Below, piece by piece: positions 26,672 to 35,358 of a DNA stretch of 64,000 bases. Made by a program: the position numbers and the translations under genes. A model generated the notes under the pieces. That model was not told where the DNA came from. It saw only the letters and a program-made list of their open reading frames with translations, and did not search any database. The stretch comes from JASHSH01 sp036490215 (lineage in GTDB: Bacteria; Pseudomonadota; Alphaproteobacteria; Rhodospirillales; Magnetospirillaceae), in the NCBI GenBank assembly GCA_036490215.1, contig DASXEH010000014.1, positions 46,179-110,178 on the forward strand. Direction: 5' to 3'. Position 1 is the first letter of the stretch, and each line of letters begins with the position of its first letter.

Positions 26672-27058
26672 TTACCGCTTTCGAATCCGTTTGGCGTTCG
26701 CCTTCACCCAAGCGGCAAGCTTTGTCTCGGTCAAATTGCCAGCCGCGAGCGCCATGATCGTTGTGTAGGCGTCGGTTTCGCTGACGTCCAGCATGTAGCC
26801 GTTGATCCACAGAAAGACATACATGGCGAGCAACGCCATGCGCTTGTTGCCGTCGACAAAGGGATGGTTGCGCGCGATTGCGAAACCGTACGCCGCTGCG
26901 CAAACGAACACGTCCGCGCGGCCATAAGCGCTTTTGTTCCGCGCGCGGGCGAGCGCCGATTCAAGCAGATCGAGCGAACGGAGTCCCGGCGAGGTGCGGT
27001 GCTGTTCGGCTTGTCGTTGATGAATGGCGAGAACGGCGTCGAGCCGCAGCCACTTCAT
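26672..27058 (-). CDS. doc: Doc-type (Fic-fold) toxin
   Basis: 128 aa. The motif HPFVDGNKR is the Doc/Fic catalytic loop HxFx(D/N)GNKR, and KSAYGRADVFVCAAAYGFAI precedes it. P1 Doc phosphorylates EF-Tu and halts translation; the same activity here is inferred. It overlaps the antitoxin stop by 4 bp and is preceded by an AbrB/MazE-type antitoxin, the standard order for type II toxin-antitoxin operons. Confidence 0.92.
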   Translation of the reverse strand: MKWLRLDAVLAIHQRQAEQHRTSPGLRSLDLLESALARARNKSAYGRADVFVCAAAYGFAIARNHPFVDGNKRMALLAMYVFLWINGYMLDVSETDAYTTIMALAAGNLTETKLAAWVKANAKRIRKR

Positions 27059-27279
27059 TTCGCCAATTGTCGCAGCGCGTTGCGATAGACGCGCTCACCC
27101 TCGACGGCGGCAGCCAGTTGTTCCTCGAAATCGGGATCGTAGGGAACGATCTTATATCCGTCTTCGGACTTCACGATGAAGATCTGATCGCCCTGCTCGA
27201 GATTCAAATCCGACAAGACATCCTTGGGTAGCACAACGCCCGAAGAATTGCCGATCTTGGTGATTTTGAGCGCGTGCAT
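27055..27279 (-). CDS. AbrB/MazE-type antitoxin
   Basis: 74 aa. The N-terminal swapped-hairpin domain MHALKITKIGNSSGVVLPKD and the following LNLEQGDQIFIV are typical of AbrB/SpoVT-type antitoxins. The acidic C-terminal part (DPDFEEQLAAAVEGERVY) probably wraps the toxin. ATG at 27279 has GGAG six nt upstream; an upstream in-frame extension crosses the operator and is rejected. Expected to autorepress at 27290-27309. Confidence 0.92.
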   Translation of the reverse strand: MHALKITKIGNSSGVVLPKDVLSDLNLEQGDQIFIVKSEDGYKIVPYDPDFEEQLAAAVEGERVYRNALRQLAK

Positions 27280-27289
27280 GGCAGGCTCC

Positions 27290-27309
27290 GTTATAACGAT
27301 TGTTATAAC
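27290..27309. promoter_or_regulatory. operator of the AbrB-Doc pair
   Basis: Two copies of the self-complementary octamer GTTATAAC, at 27290-27297 and 27302-27309, separated by GATT, so the whole 20 bp is one dyad. It starts 11 bp upstream of the antitoxin ATG, the usual place for toxin-antitoxin autoregulation. Confidence 0.75.
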
Positions 27310-27335
27310 ATAGTCCGACTGACTGCCGCCGGCAA

Positions 27336-28121
27336 CTACTTGATCTCGATCATCACCGGAACGTGATCGGACGCGCCTTCCCAACCGCGCGCCTCGCGCA
27401 GCGTGATCGTCTCGCTGAGATTGGGCACCAGCTGCGGCGTGACCCAGATATGGTCGAGCCGGCGCCCGCGATCAGACGCCTCCCAATCATTGGCGCGATA
27501 GCTCCACCAGGAATAAAGCTGGATCTCGGACGGCACGAAATGGCGCACGGCATCGACCCATTTGCCGGCCTTGCGCATCGTCTCGAGCTTTTCTACTTCG
27601 ATCGGCGTATGGCTGACCACTTTCAGCATCTGTTTGTGCGACCACACATCGTTGGGCAGCGGCGCGACGTTGAGATCGCCGACCAGTACACTCGGCCGTT
27701 TTGTTCGCGTCGCGCTTTTGATGAAGTCCGCGGCCTCGTCGAGGAAGGCGAGCTTGTGCGCGAACTTCTTGTTCTCGTCGGGATCGGGAATATCGCCGCC
27801 GGCGGGAATGTAGAAGTTGTGGATTTCGACACCGTCGATCGTCGCCTGGATGTGGCGGCAATCCTGCTTCTCGCAGAAATGCCGATTGCGCTCGGCGGTG
27901 ATTGGCAGACGCGACGCGATGGCAACGCCGTTGTAACCCTTCATCCCCGCCATCGCGATGTGCTTGTAGCCGGAGCGTTCGAAGGCCTCGCGCGGGAAAT
28001 GCTCGTCGGGCGATTTCGTTTCCTGCAGGCAGATCACATCGGGGTGTAGCCAGGTGGCGACCCGTTCGATGAGCCCCTGACGCAGACGGACGGAGTTGAT
28101 GTTCCAGGTGACGATGCGCAT
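27336..28121 (-). CDS. xthA: exodeoxyribonuclease III
   Basis: 261 aa EEP-family nuclease and AP endonuclease for base-excision repair. MRIVTWNINSVRLRQ, the metal-binding Glu in ICLQETKSPDEHFP, GDLNVAPLPNDVW, DHIWVTPQL and the terminal SDHVPVMIEIK with the catalytic His are all present. Confidence 0.96.
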   Translation of the reverse strand: MRIVTWNINSVRLRQGLIERVATWLHPDVICLQETKSPDEHFPREAFERSGYKHIAMAGMKGYNGVAIASRLPITAERNRHFCEKQDCRHIQATIDGVEIHNFYIPAGGDIPDPDENKKFAHKLAFLDEAADFIKSATRTKRPSVLVGDLNVAPLPNDVWSHKQMLKVVSHTPIEVEKLETMRKAGKWVDAVRHFVPSEIQLYSWWSYRANDWEASDRGRRLDHIWVTPQLVPNLSETITLREARGWEGASDHVPVMIEIK

Positions 28122-28148
28122 GGGTTTCTTATTCGATGTGGCTTTTGG

Positions 28149-29510
28149 TCATTCTTGCTTCAGGCCGCGCGCATGCGACAGGAGGAAACTGTAATCGGCG
28201 GCGAAAGGCTGGTCGGTACTTTCCGCCGTGCGCGCCATCTGGTGACAACTCAGGCAGCTGATCTCTTGGTTGTAGCGCTGCAAGTAGGTTTCGAGAACCG
28301 GATTCAGGAGCCGCGTCGTGCTGGGCGATCCTGTCGGAAGCGGCGCGGCTTGGGGCGGCTTGGGCAACTGCTCGGGCGCCTGCGGCCACTGAACATCGAT
28401 CAGCTGGTAGTACTGCCATGGTGCGCGCGGCGCGACATCCGCGATCATTTTCTGCATGAATGCATTGACCCGCGCCGCATCATCCGGGACCGGCCGCTCT
28501 TGAACCACCTGCGTCGGTTTCGATCCGTCGGTCACGGTGTTGGTCGGGCACTTTTTCAACGAGCAGCGGGCATTGAAAAACGAATAGTGCCGCGCCGTGC
28601 CGGGTTCGGTGGCGAGCGGCGCGTTATCGATCTGCGCGAAGGTAGCCCATACTGCTTGGTGAAGCGGCGCCACATGCTGGACGATGTGCAGTCCCACCAG
28701 ACCAACCAAAACCGGTTGCTGCGGATCGCCGATCAATGCCTCCGCCGTATGGAAGCGCGCCGGATCGTCGCCGGGCCCGAGAATCTTCCAGGCGGCTTTG
28801 ACCTCAATCGCGCCGAGATCACCATAAGCACTGATGCCCATCGGCAGTTCGATGCCGTGCTGCCGCGCGAAAGTGCTTTGGCTGTTGGCGTTATAGAGCC
28901 GGTTGAGGACGATGTAGTTGTACTCATCCTTATCCATCAGCATCTGGTAATAGACGGCCTCGCCATTCTGATCGATGAGATTGCCGCCATCGGTTTGATT
29001 GGCATCATCCAACAGCGTCTTCTTGGCGTCGTGCTGCGGAGAATTTGGATTTTCCGGTGCCTTCAGCGCATCCGAAACTTTCGAATGTTGCTTCAACAGG
29101 TGGAAGACGCCGTTGCCGACCAGTGATCGCAAGGTGTCAGCAAATCGATTGGCGAGCGAGGCATCCCACGGGCCAGGATCGTCGCCACTGTGCAGGAAGA
29201 CTTCGTCAACCGTCTTGAAGGATTCCCACACCGCCAGCGCCGGAGCACCGAATTCCATTTTTGGATTGGGAACGCCGCGCCGGTTGGCCTTCCCGGGCCA
29301 GTTGAGATAGATGAAGGTCTGCCACATCAGGCAGTCATAGGCCGCGTTGCTGCCCTGCGCAGGCTGGATCGTCCTGATGAAGGGCGCAACCCGGGGCGCT
29401 GGCAGCGTCGTTCCCGGACAGGTCGCGTCGTCTGCCAACGCCGCCGTCACGGGACCGCACGCCAACGCCACTATGGCTGCGATGAGAAAATTTCGAATGC
29501 TTGCTCCCAT
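28149..29510 (-). CDS. exported protein with a single C-terminal CxxCH haem motif
   Basis: 453 aa. Signal peptide MGASIRNFLIAAIVALACG with a probable cleavage after ALA-DD. The long central region is unrecognised, with the pair YDCLMWQTFIYLNWPG near the start and KKCPTNTV at about residue 319. Near the C-terminus CLSCHQMAR is a CxxCH covalent haem-attachment motif, so a periplasmic mono-haem protein is likely. Met/His ligands cannot be assigned. It lies alone between xthA and the FAA hydrolase. Confidence 0.72.
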   Translation of the reverse strand: MGASIRNFLIAAIVALACGPVTAALADDATCPGTTLPAPRVAPFIRTIQPAQGSNAAYDCLMWQTFIYLNWPGKANRRGVPNPKMEFGAPALAVWESFKTVDEVFLHSGDDPGPWDASLANRFADTLRSLVGNGVFHLLKQHSKVSDALKAPENPNSPQHDAKKTLLDDANQTDGGNLIDQNGEAVYYQMLMDKDEYNYIVLNRLYNANSQSTFARQHGIELPMGISAYGDLGAIEVKAAWKILGPGDDPARFHTAEALIGDPQQPVLVGLVGLHIVQHVAPLHQAVWATFAQIDNAPLATEPGTARHYSFFNARCSLKKCPTNTVTDGSKPTQVVQERPVPDDAARVNAFMQKMIADVAPRAPWQYYQLIDVQWPQAPEQLPKPPQAAPLPTGSPSTTRLLNPVLETYLQRYNQEISCLSCHQMARTAESTDQPFAADYSFLLSHARGLKQE

Positions 29511-29523
29511 CGGCTACCCGGAG

Positions 29524-30207
29524 TCATACCACCTGGAATTTGTGCGCGCCGACACCGGCCACTTTGATCTCGAGCGTGTTGCCGCGCACCACCGGGCCGA
29601 CGCCTTCGGGCGTACCGGTGAAGATGAGATCGCCGGCCGCCAGCGCCACATAACGCGACAAGGTCTCGACGATCTCGGGGATCGACCAGACCATGTCGGC
29701 CAGATCGCCCTTCTGCTTCTCGACACCGTCGACACTCAGCGTGATCGCGCCCTTGTCGGGATGGCCGATCTTCGACGCCGGATGGATCGCGCCGGCAGGC
29801 CCGGCGAAATCGAAGCCTTTGGCCATGTCCCAGGGACGGCCTTCCTTGCGCAGCGCCGCTTGCAGATCGCGTCGCGTCAGATCGCAACCGACCGCGTAGC
29901 CGAAGATATGGCTCAGCGAGTCCTTGGCGGCGATTTCCTTGCCGCCGGTACCGATGGCGACAACCAGCTCGCCTTCGTGATGCATGTCCTTGGTGATCGT
30001 CGGATAGGGAATCGCCGCCGCACTCGTCACCGCATCGGCCGGCTTGGTGAAGAAGAACGGCGGCTCGCGATTCGGATCGCCACCCATCTCGCGCGCATGG
30101 GCCGCGTAGTTGCGGCCGACGCAGAAGACGCGGCGGATGGGAAACAGGCCGCCACCCACGACTTCGAGCGTGGTGAGCGCGGGCGGAGCAATCACGTAAT
30201 CGGCCAT
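29524..30207 (-). CDS. fumarylacetoacetate hydrolase family protein
   Basis: 227 aa. Metal-binding motif HHEGELVVAIG with the E-x-E pair and a downstream Asp in VGCDLTRRDLQ; start of the fold is VFCVGRNYAAHAREMG, end is FTGTPEGVGPVVRGN. Members cleave C-C bonds of acylpyruvates or decarboxylate oxaloacetate, and this length resembles the acylpyruvase/FAHD1 type. ATG at 30207 follows GGGAGAG. The leader contains a terminator-capped structured region. Confidence 0.88.
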   Translation of the reverse strand: MADYVIAPPALTTLEVVGGGLFPIRRVFCVGRNYAAHAREMGGDPNREPPFFFTKPADAVTSAAAIPYPTITKDMHHEGELVVAIGTGGKEIAAKDSLSHIFGYAVGCDLTRRDLQAALRKEGRPWDMAKGFDFAGPAGAIHPASKIGHPDKGAITLSVDGVEKQKGDLADMVWSIPEIVETLSRYVALAAGDLIFTGTPEGVGPVVRGNTLEIKVAGVGAHKFQVV

Positions 30208-30315
30208 CAAATTCTCTCCCGGAAAGATCGGCGCATTATGAGGCGGCCACTATAGGAGGCCACGCCCGAGCGGACAAATCGCCAATGAAGGCCCGTCATC
30301 AGCAAAGCGCAGACA

Positions 30316-30353
30316 AGGAAAGGGCGCTTGGTCAGGGGGGTAACCAAGCGCCC
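30316..30353 (-). terminator. intrinsic terminator (minus strand)
   Basis: Perfect 11-bp stem GGGCGCTTGGT (30322-30332)/ACCAAGCGCCC (30343-30353) with a 10-nt loop. Read on the minus strand it is followed by UUUCCUU. It ends either the lolA transcript, a separate small RNA, or a leader of the downstream FAA hydrolase gene. Confidence 0.7.
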
Positions 30354-30440
30354 AGCTCCTTGCGGAGGGGTCTCCTCTCGGAGACTGCGGAGTGAAGCAG
30401 GGGATACTTCATCCGCGGGACCTCGACCATTGCGGTCTCG
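30316..30440 (-). ncRNA. candidate structured RNA between lolA and the FAA hydrolase gene
   Basis: Five successive hairpins: GACC/GGTC (30425-30437); a nested stem with arms GCGGA-TGAAG and CTTCA-TCCGC (30387-30416); GTCTCC/GGAGAC (30370-30385); CTCC/GGAG (30356-30367); and the terminator stem (30322-30353). No protein-coding frame is convincing here. It could be a small RNA, the lolA 3' UTR, or a cis-acting leader of the FAA hydrolase gene. No known RNA family recognised. Confidence 0.4.
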
Positions 30441-30579
30441 GCCCTGCTGACTGTGTATTTGGGTGGCTTTGCCCGATTGCTCAAGACCCGCTCATGGCAG
30501 GGATGCGCGTAGGTCATACAAACGAAATCGCGCGATCTATTGCTTTGAAAGCCGCAGGTTTCCGCGACTTTCAGCCGAT

Positions 30580-31215
30580 TCAGCGCAGCGGTTTCGTGCC
30601 CGGCGCCGGGCGCGGGTCGTGGAAAACGAACAATTCGTTATCCAGCGAGAGTCCGGTTTGCGCGTCGTAGAGCGTCACCTGGGTCGGCTGGCCCTGCGCA
30701 TCGACCACCTGCCATTGCCGCAGCTGGAACGGCTTCTCGGTGAAGACCAGCGTGATCTTGCCCTGGCTCGGATCGCCGCGTTTGACGACAGTGACGCGAT
30801 CAGTGTCGGGTTGATGCACCACACCGGTGACTTGGAGATCCTTGCCGTTGAGATCGACATGCGGCTGCACCAGCACGCCGGCGAGTGTCTGGTCGATATC
30901 GACATAGCTGACCTGCTGCAGGCTCTTGTCGTAATAGACCAGTGTGTTGTCTTTGGTGATCACCTGGATCGGTGAGGGCGGATCGTAGTCCAGGCGCAGC
31001 TTGCCCGGCCGGTCGAGATAGATCGTGCCTTCGCTCTGGCTGCCATCGGCGGCGTTCTGGACGAAATGCGCCTTCAGTGTGTGCACCTGATCGAGATAGT
31101 CGTTCGCCTGCTTGACGATCGACTGATCACTGTCGGAGAGCGCAGCGAAAGCAGGCGCAGCCATCGTGGCGGCAACCAGGGCAACACAAGCGAAGAGAGA
31201 GCGACGCATCGTCAT
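30580..31215 (-). CDS. lolA: outer-membrane lipoprotein carrier protein
   Basis: Periplasmic shuttle of lipoproteins from LolCDE to the outer membrane. 211 aa with signal peptide MTMRRSLFACVALVAATMAA ending in AFA-ALSD. The mature part has TLKAHFVQNAADGSQSEGTI, LDRPGKLRLDYDPPSP and a C-terminal LYDAQTGLSLDNELFVF region typical of LolA. ATGs at 31215 and 31209 are both possible. Downstream of ftsK on the same strand, a common pairing. Confidence 0.93.
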   Translation of the reverse strand: MTMRRSLFACVALVAATMAAPAFAALSDSDQSIVKQANDYLDQVHTLKAHFVQNAADGSQSEGTIYLDRPGKLRLDYDPPSPIQVITKDNTLVYYDKSLQQVSYVDIDQTLAGVLVQPHVDLNGKDLQVTGVVHQPDTDRVTVVKRGDPSQGKITLVFTEKPFQLRQWQVVDAQGQPTQVTLYDAQTGLSLDNELFVFHDPRPAPGTKPLR

Positions 31216-31302
31216 AGCCGGTATTTGAGGGGAGATGGGCTCAGAGTCCAGCCCAATCTGGGCGGAATTGTGGGGCGTCTGCCGTCCAGATTATTAATTC
31301 CT

Positions 31303-31532
31303 CGTCGTGGCCGGGCACACGGCCGGTGCTCGTGTCCAGCCATCCACGTCTTTTTCGTCATTGCGAGCGAAGCGAAGCAATCCAGAACGCTTATGGACGA
31401 AGATGGATTGCTTCGTCGCGATGCTCCTCGCAATGACGGGCAAAATGCCTTTGATGCCTTCGTGGCGAAATCTTCAAGAAGACGTGAATCACCGGACACG
31501 AGCACCGCTCGTGTGCCCGGTGATGACGCTGA
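31303..31532. repeat. composite repeat: family B arms flanking family A copy 2
   Basis: A family B left arm (31303-about 31353: GTGGCCGGGCACACGG then CCACGTCTTT) is followed by a complete family A palindrome (31359-31435, ends CATTGCGAG and CTCGCAATG). After a spacer comes a family B right arm (about 31484-31532: AAGACGTGAATCACCGG then GTGTGCCCGGTGATGAC). It fills the ftsK-lolA gap; nothing else is visible there. It may have arisen by insertion of A into B. Confidence 0.65.
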
Positions 31533-31547
31533 AAAGGATTAGGCTCA

Positions 31548-33989
31548 TCACCCGCCGTGATGGCTGACCAGCACTTCGCGTTTGCCCATATGATTGGCGC
31601 GGCTGACCACGCCTTCGGCTTCCATCTTTTCGATGATCCGCGCGGCGCGGTTGTAGCCGATCTGCAAATGGCGCTGGATGAAGCTGGTGCTGGCCTTACC
31701 CTCGCGCGCCACCAGCGCGACGGCCTGGTCGTAGAACTCGTCGGCCTCGCCTGTGCTGTTGCCCATGCCGGGCGCGGATTCTTCCTCCACCTCGGCCACG
31801 CCCTCGATATAGGCGGGGTGGCCTTGCGCGCGCAGATGATTGGTGACGGCCTCAACCTCGCGATCCGAGACAAAGGGACCATGCACGCGGGTGATGCGCC
31901 CGCCGGCGGCCATATACAGCATGTCGCCCTGGCCGAGCAGTTGCTCTGCCCCCTGCTCACCCAGGATGGTGCGGCTGTCGATCTTGCTGGTGACCTGAAA
32001 GCTGATGCGCGTGGGGAAGTTGGCCTTGATCGTGCCGGTGATGACATCGACCGAGGGGCGCTGCGTGGCCATGATGACATGGATACCGGCGGCGCGCGCC
32101 ATCTGGGCCAGGCGCTGCACCGAGGCTTCGATATCCTTGCCCGCCACCAGCATCAGATCGGCCATCTCGTCGACCACGACCACGATGAAGGGCAGCGCCT
32201 TCAAGGCGAGCTCCTGATCTTCGTAGAGAGGCTTGCCGGTCTCCTCGTCGAAGCCGGTCTGCACAGTACGCGTCAGCTTCTCGCCCTTGGTGCGCGCTTC
32301 GGCGAGGCGCTGGTTGTAACCGGTGATGTTGCGCACGCCGAGCTGGCTCATGGCGCGGTAGCGGTCTTCCATCTCGCGCACGGTCCATTTGAGCGCGGCC
32401 ACGGCGCGTGGCGCCTCGGTGACGACGGGCGTGAGAAGGTGCGGGATATTGTCGTAGATCGAGAGTTCGAGCATCTTCGGATCGATCAGCACCAGCCGGC
32501 ACTCGTCGGGCGTCAGCCGGTAGAGCAGTGACAGGATCATCGTGTTGATCGCCACCGACTTGCCCGAGCCGGTGGTGCCGGCGATCAGCAGATGCGGCAT
32601 GCGCGCCAGATCGACCATCACCGGCTGGCCGCCGATATCCTTGCCCAACACCAGGGTCAGCGCCGAACCCTGGCGATCGAAAGACTCCGACTCCAGGAGC
32701 TCGCGCAGGAACACCGTCTCGCGCTTGGCATTCGGTAGCTCGATGCCGATCACGTTGCGGCCGGGCACGGTGGCGATGCGCACCGAGAGCGCACTCATCT
32801 GCCGCGCGATATCGTCGGCCAGGCCGATGACGCGCGAGGTCTTGGTGCCGGCAGCGGGTTCGAGTTCGTAGAGCGTGACCACCGGGCCGGGGCGGACTTT
32901 CAGTACGGTTCCCGTGACGCCGAAATCATCAAGCACCGATTCGAGCATCTTGGCATTCTGAGCCAGACCGTCTTCGTCGAGCTGCGTGGCACGCGGACCG
33001 GCCGGCACGGCGAGCAGATCCAGCGGCGGCTTTTCGAACTCGCCCTTGTCCTTGGCGAGATCGAGGCTCTTCTGGCGCGAATCCTTGGTGGCGCGTTTGC
33101 TCGGCTGGGCCGGCGCAGCGCGCGGCGCGACCAGCGGTTCGCGGCGTTCTTCCTCCGCCTCGAATGCCTCGACTTCTTCTTCCTCGTCCTCTTCTGCTTC
33201 GTAGACCTCGCCGCGATCGACCAGCGGCGCGGCGCGTTTGTTTTCGCCCAAGGTCGGCTCGCGGCGTTCGCGCAGCGCATCGGCCGCCTTGCCGCCCAGC
33301 GCCACCGAGAACGCACTGACCTTGTTCAAGCCGCCACCGACAGCGGCTGTGCCGATGCCGAGGCCGCGCAGCAAGCGCGCCCAGCTTTGGCCGGACAGAC
33401 CGAAAGCGAAGTTGAGACAGATCAGGCCCAGCACGGTCGCGACCAATGCCAGGATCGGCGCGACGAAGGGCGCATGGACCAGCCCCGCCGCTTCGTCGAG
33501 GCCGCTCAAGAGAAGCTTACCCGCCGCACCGCCCTCGGACGGTGCGTGACCGCCAAGCGCATTGGGCAGCCAGGTGTGAACGCGATCGGGAATCTCGGCG
33601 AGGCCGATATCGAAGAGCAACGCGCCGCTGATCAGAAGACCGACGCGCAGCCAGAACCGTTCCGGCTTGGCCCCGGCAACGACGAGACGACCGCCCCAGA
33701 TCAGGAAGGCAATGGCCGGCAGCCACGCGCCGGGGCCGAAGGCCTGCAGCAGGGCATCGGCAACATAGGAGCCGGTGCGGCCGACAGCGTTGGCCACTTG
33801 GCCGTTCACCGCAGCCGTATTGAAGCTAGGATCGCGCGCGTCGTAGGTCATCAGCGCGGCGATGATGCCGAGCCCGACCGCGATCACGATCAGACCGCCG
33901 GCCTGCATCGCCAGTTTGCGCAGCACCTCATCGGCGCCGCGCGGGAGGAACCCGTTTTGCTGCTTCTTGCGTGCTGCCGCTTTGGCCAT
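31548..33989 (-). CDS. ftsK: DNA translocase FtsK
   Basis: 813 aa septal DNA pump that resolves chromosome dimers and clears the division site. Several N-terminal transmembrane segments lie within residues about 25-225, then an acidic linker (EAEEDEEEEVEAFEAEEE), then the motor domain: Walker A GTTGSGKS at about 470 and Walker B VVVVDEMADLM at about 600. The C-terminal gamma winged helix (about 750-813, STSFIQRHLQIGYNRAARII) reads KOPS sites. The linker is short compared with E. coli FtsK. Confidence 0.97.
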   Translation of the reverse strand: MAKAAARKKQQNGFLPRGADEVLRKLAMQAGGLIVIAVGLGIIAALMTYDARDPSFNTAAVNGQVANAVGRTGSYVADALLQAFGPGAWLPAIAFLIWGGRLVVAGAKPERFWLRVGLLISGALLFDIGLAEIPDRVHTWLPNALGGHAPSEGGAAGKLLLSGLDEAAGLVHAPFVAPILALVATVLGLICLNFAFGLSGQSWARLLRGLGIGTAAVGGGLNKVSAFSVALGGKAADALRERREPTLGENKRAAPLVDRGEVYEAEEDEEEEVEAFEAEEERREPLVAPRAAPAQPSKRATKDSRQKSLDLAKDKGEFEKPPLDLLAVPAGPRATQLDEDGLAQNAKMLESVLDDFGVTGTVLKVRPGPVVTLYELEPAAGTKTSRVIGLADDIARQMSALSVRIATVPGRNVIGIELPNAKRETVFLRELLESESFDRQGSALTLVLGKDIGGQPVMVDLARMPHLLIAGTTGSGKSVAINTMILSLLYRLTPDECRLVLIDPKMLELSIYDNIPHLLTPVVTEAPRAVAALKWTVREMEDRYRAMSQLGVRNITGYNQRLAEARTKGEKLTRTVQTGFDEETGKPLYEDQELALKALPFIVVVVDEMADLMLVAGKDIEASVQRLAQMARAAGIHVIMATQRPSVDVITGTIKANFPTRISFQVTSKIDSRTILGEQGAEQLLGQGDMLYMAAGGRITRVHGPFVSDREVEAVTNHLRAQGHPAYIEGVAEVEEESAPGMGNSTGEADEFYDQAVALVAREGKASTSFIQRHLQIGYNRAARIIEKMEAEGVVSRANHMGKREVLVSHHGG

Positions 33990-34008
33990 ACCGGTCGCGC
34001 TCAGCCCT

Positions 34009-35220
34009 TCAGAGAATCTGCGCCATGCGCGTCAGGGCATGGCGCGTGGTTTCGACATCCTGCACCAGCGCGACACGCACATAAGGCGTGCCGGGGTTGG
34101 TGCCATCGGCTTCGGTGCGTGCGAGATAGGCGCCGGGCAACGTGCGGATACCCGCCTCGCGCCAGAGCTTGGCGGCCGCCGCTTCGCCATTGCCGACATT
34201 CAGCCAGAGATAGAAGCCGCCGGCCGGGCGATAGAAACCGAGTCGGCCCTTGAACAGCGATTCGGCGATGTCGAACTTCTGGCGGTAGAGCGCGCGATTG
34301 GCTTCGACATGGGTTTCGTCCTGCCAGAGCGCGGCGCCGACCGCCATCATCGGGAACGGCACGGAGGCGCCGCCATAGCTGCGCAACCGCGAGAAAGCCG
34401 CCATCACGCGCGGATCGCCGGCGACGAAGCCGACGCGCAGACCCGGCACGCTTGAGCGCTTCGAGAGCGAATGGAAGACGACGAGATTGTCGAGCCCGCC
34501 GCCAAGCGCCTGCGCTGCCTGCAACCCGCCGGGCGGCGGCGCGTCGAGATAGATCTCGGAATAACACTCATCGACGGCCAGCGTGAACCCATGCCGCCGC
34601 GCGATCGTCAGCGCCTCTTTGAGCTGGTCGAGCGTCGATACCGCGCCTTGCGGATTGGCGGGCGTACAGAGGAAAGCCAGCGCCGTGCGCTCCAGCACGT
34701 CCTGCGGCACGCGCGCGAAATCGGGCAGAAAGCCGCCTTCGGCCGTGCCCGGCACGAAGATCGGTTCAGCCCCGGCCAGCACCGCGGCCCCGGCATAAAC
34801 TTGATAAAACGGGTTCGGCAGCAGGATGGCCGGTGGGCGACCGTCGGCACGCTCGCCACAGGTGACCATCACGATCAGGAACAGGCCTTCGCGCGTGCCG
34901 GCCAGCGGCAGCAGCATCGTCGCGGGATCGACATAGCCTTCGGGCAGGCCATAGCGCCGGGTCAGCCAGCCGGCCGCTGCCGCCCGGAAAGCCGGCGTGC
35001 CGGCCATGGGCGGATAGCGGCCCCAGCCGGTGGCCTCGCGCGCCAGCACTTCGGCCACCATAGGCGGCGCGGGATGCTGCGGCTCGCCGATCGACATGAC
35101 GATCGGATCGGCGCCAGGAGGATCCTTAAGCAGAGCGGACAGTCGCGTGAAGGGATAGTCGCCAATTTGATCAAGGCGACTATTGAGCGCGACCGGGGAA
35201 GGGTGACCGGACGAGAACAT
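34009..35220 (-). CDS. dapC: PLP-dependent aminotransferase, DapC-like (N-succinyldiaminopimelate aminotransferase)
   Basis: 403 aa fold-type I class I/II aminotransferase. SIGEPQHPAPPMV at the N-terminus, FLCTPANPQGAV, AVDECYSEIYLD, and the PLP-Lys in FHSLSKRSSVPGLRVGFVAG. The sequence style and location next to ftsK match the alphaproteobacterial succinyl-DAP aminotransferase, in lysine and peptidoglycan precursor synthesis. Substrate assignment is by resemblance, so moderate. Confidence 0.8.
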   Translation of the reverse strand: MFSSGHPSPVALNSRLDQIGDYPFTRLSALLKDPPGADPIVMSIGEPQHPAPPMVAEVLAREATGWGRYPPMAGTPAFRAAAAGWLTRRYGLPEGYVDPATMLLPLAGTREGLFLIVMVTCGERADGRPPAILLPNPFYQVYAGAAVLAGAEPIFVPGTAEGGFLPDFARVPQDVLERTALAFLCTPANPQGAVSTLDQLKEALTIARRHGFTLAVDECYSEIYLDAPPPGGLQAAQALGGGLDNLVVFHSLSKRSSVPGLRVGFVAGDPRVMAAFSRLRSYGGASVPFPMMAVGAALWQDETHVEANRALYRQKFDIAESLFKGRLGFYRPAGGFYLWLNVGNGEAAAAKLWREAGIRTLPGAYLARTEADGTNPGTPYVRVALVQDVETTRHALTRMAQIL

Positions 35221-35358
35221 TGCGGCGGGACAATACCCTAACCGGAGACTCTCGGGTAGAGTCTCAAATCACACACCGCCCTACCCCCTTGCATCTGCCC
35301 CAATTGCGGTCCAGGGTGCCGCCCCGAAATTGAGAAAGTTAAGGCCGGGGGCGCTGCG

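Noticed and set aside
26627..27088. Plus-strand ORF over the doc gene
   Set aside because: Doc on the minus strand has a clear catalytic motif and operator; the opposite frame has none.
30392..30670. Plus-strand ORF of 92 codons near lolA
   Set aside because: Overlaps the lolA 3' end and the structured RNA; no ribosome-binding site or family.
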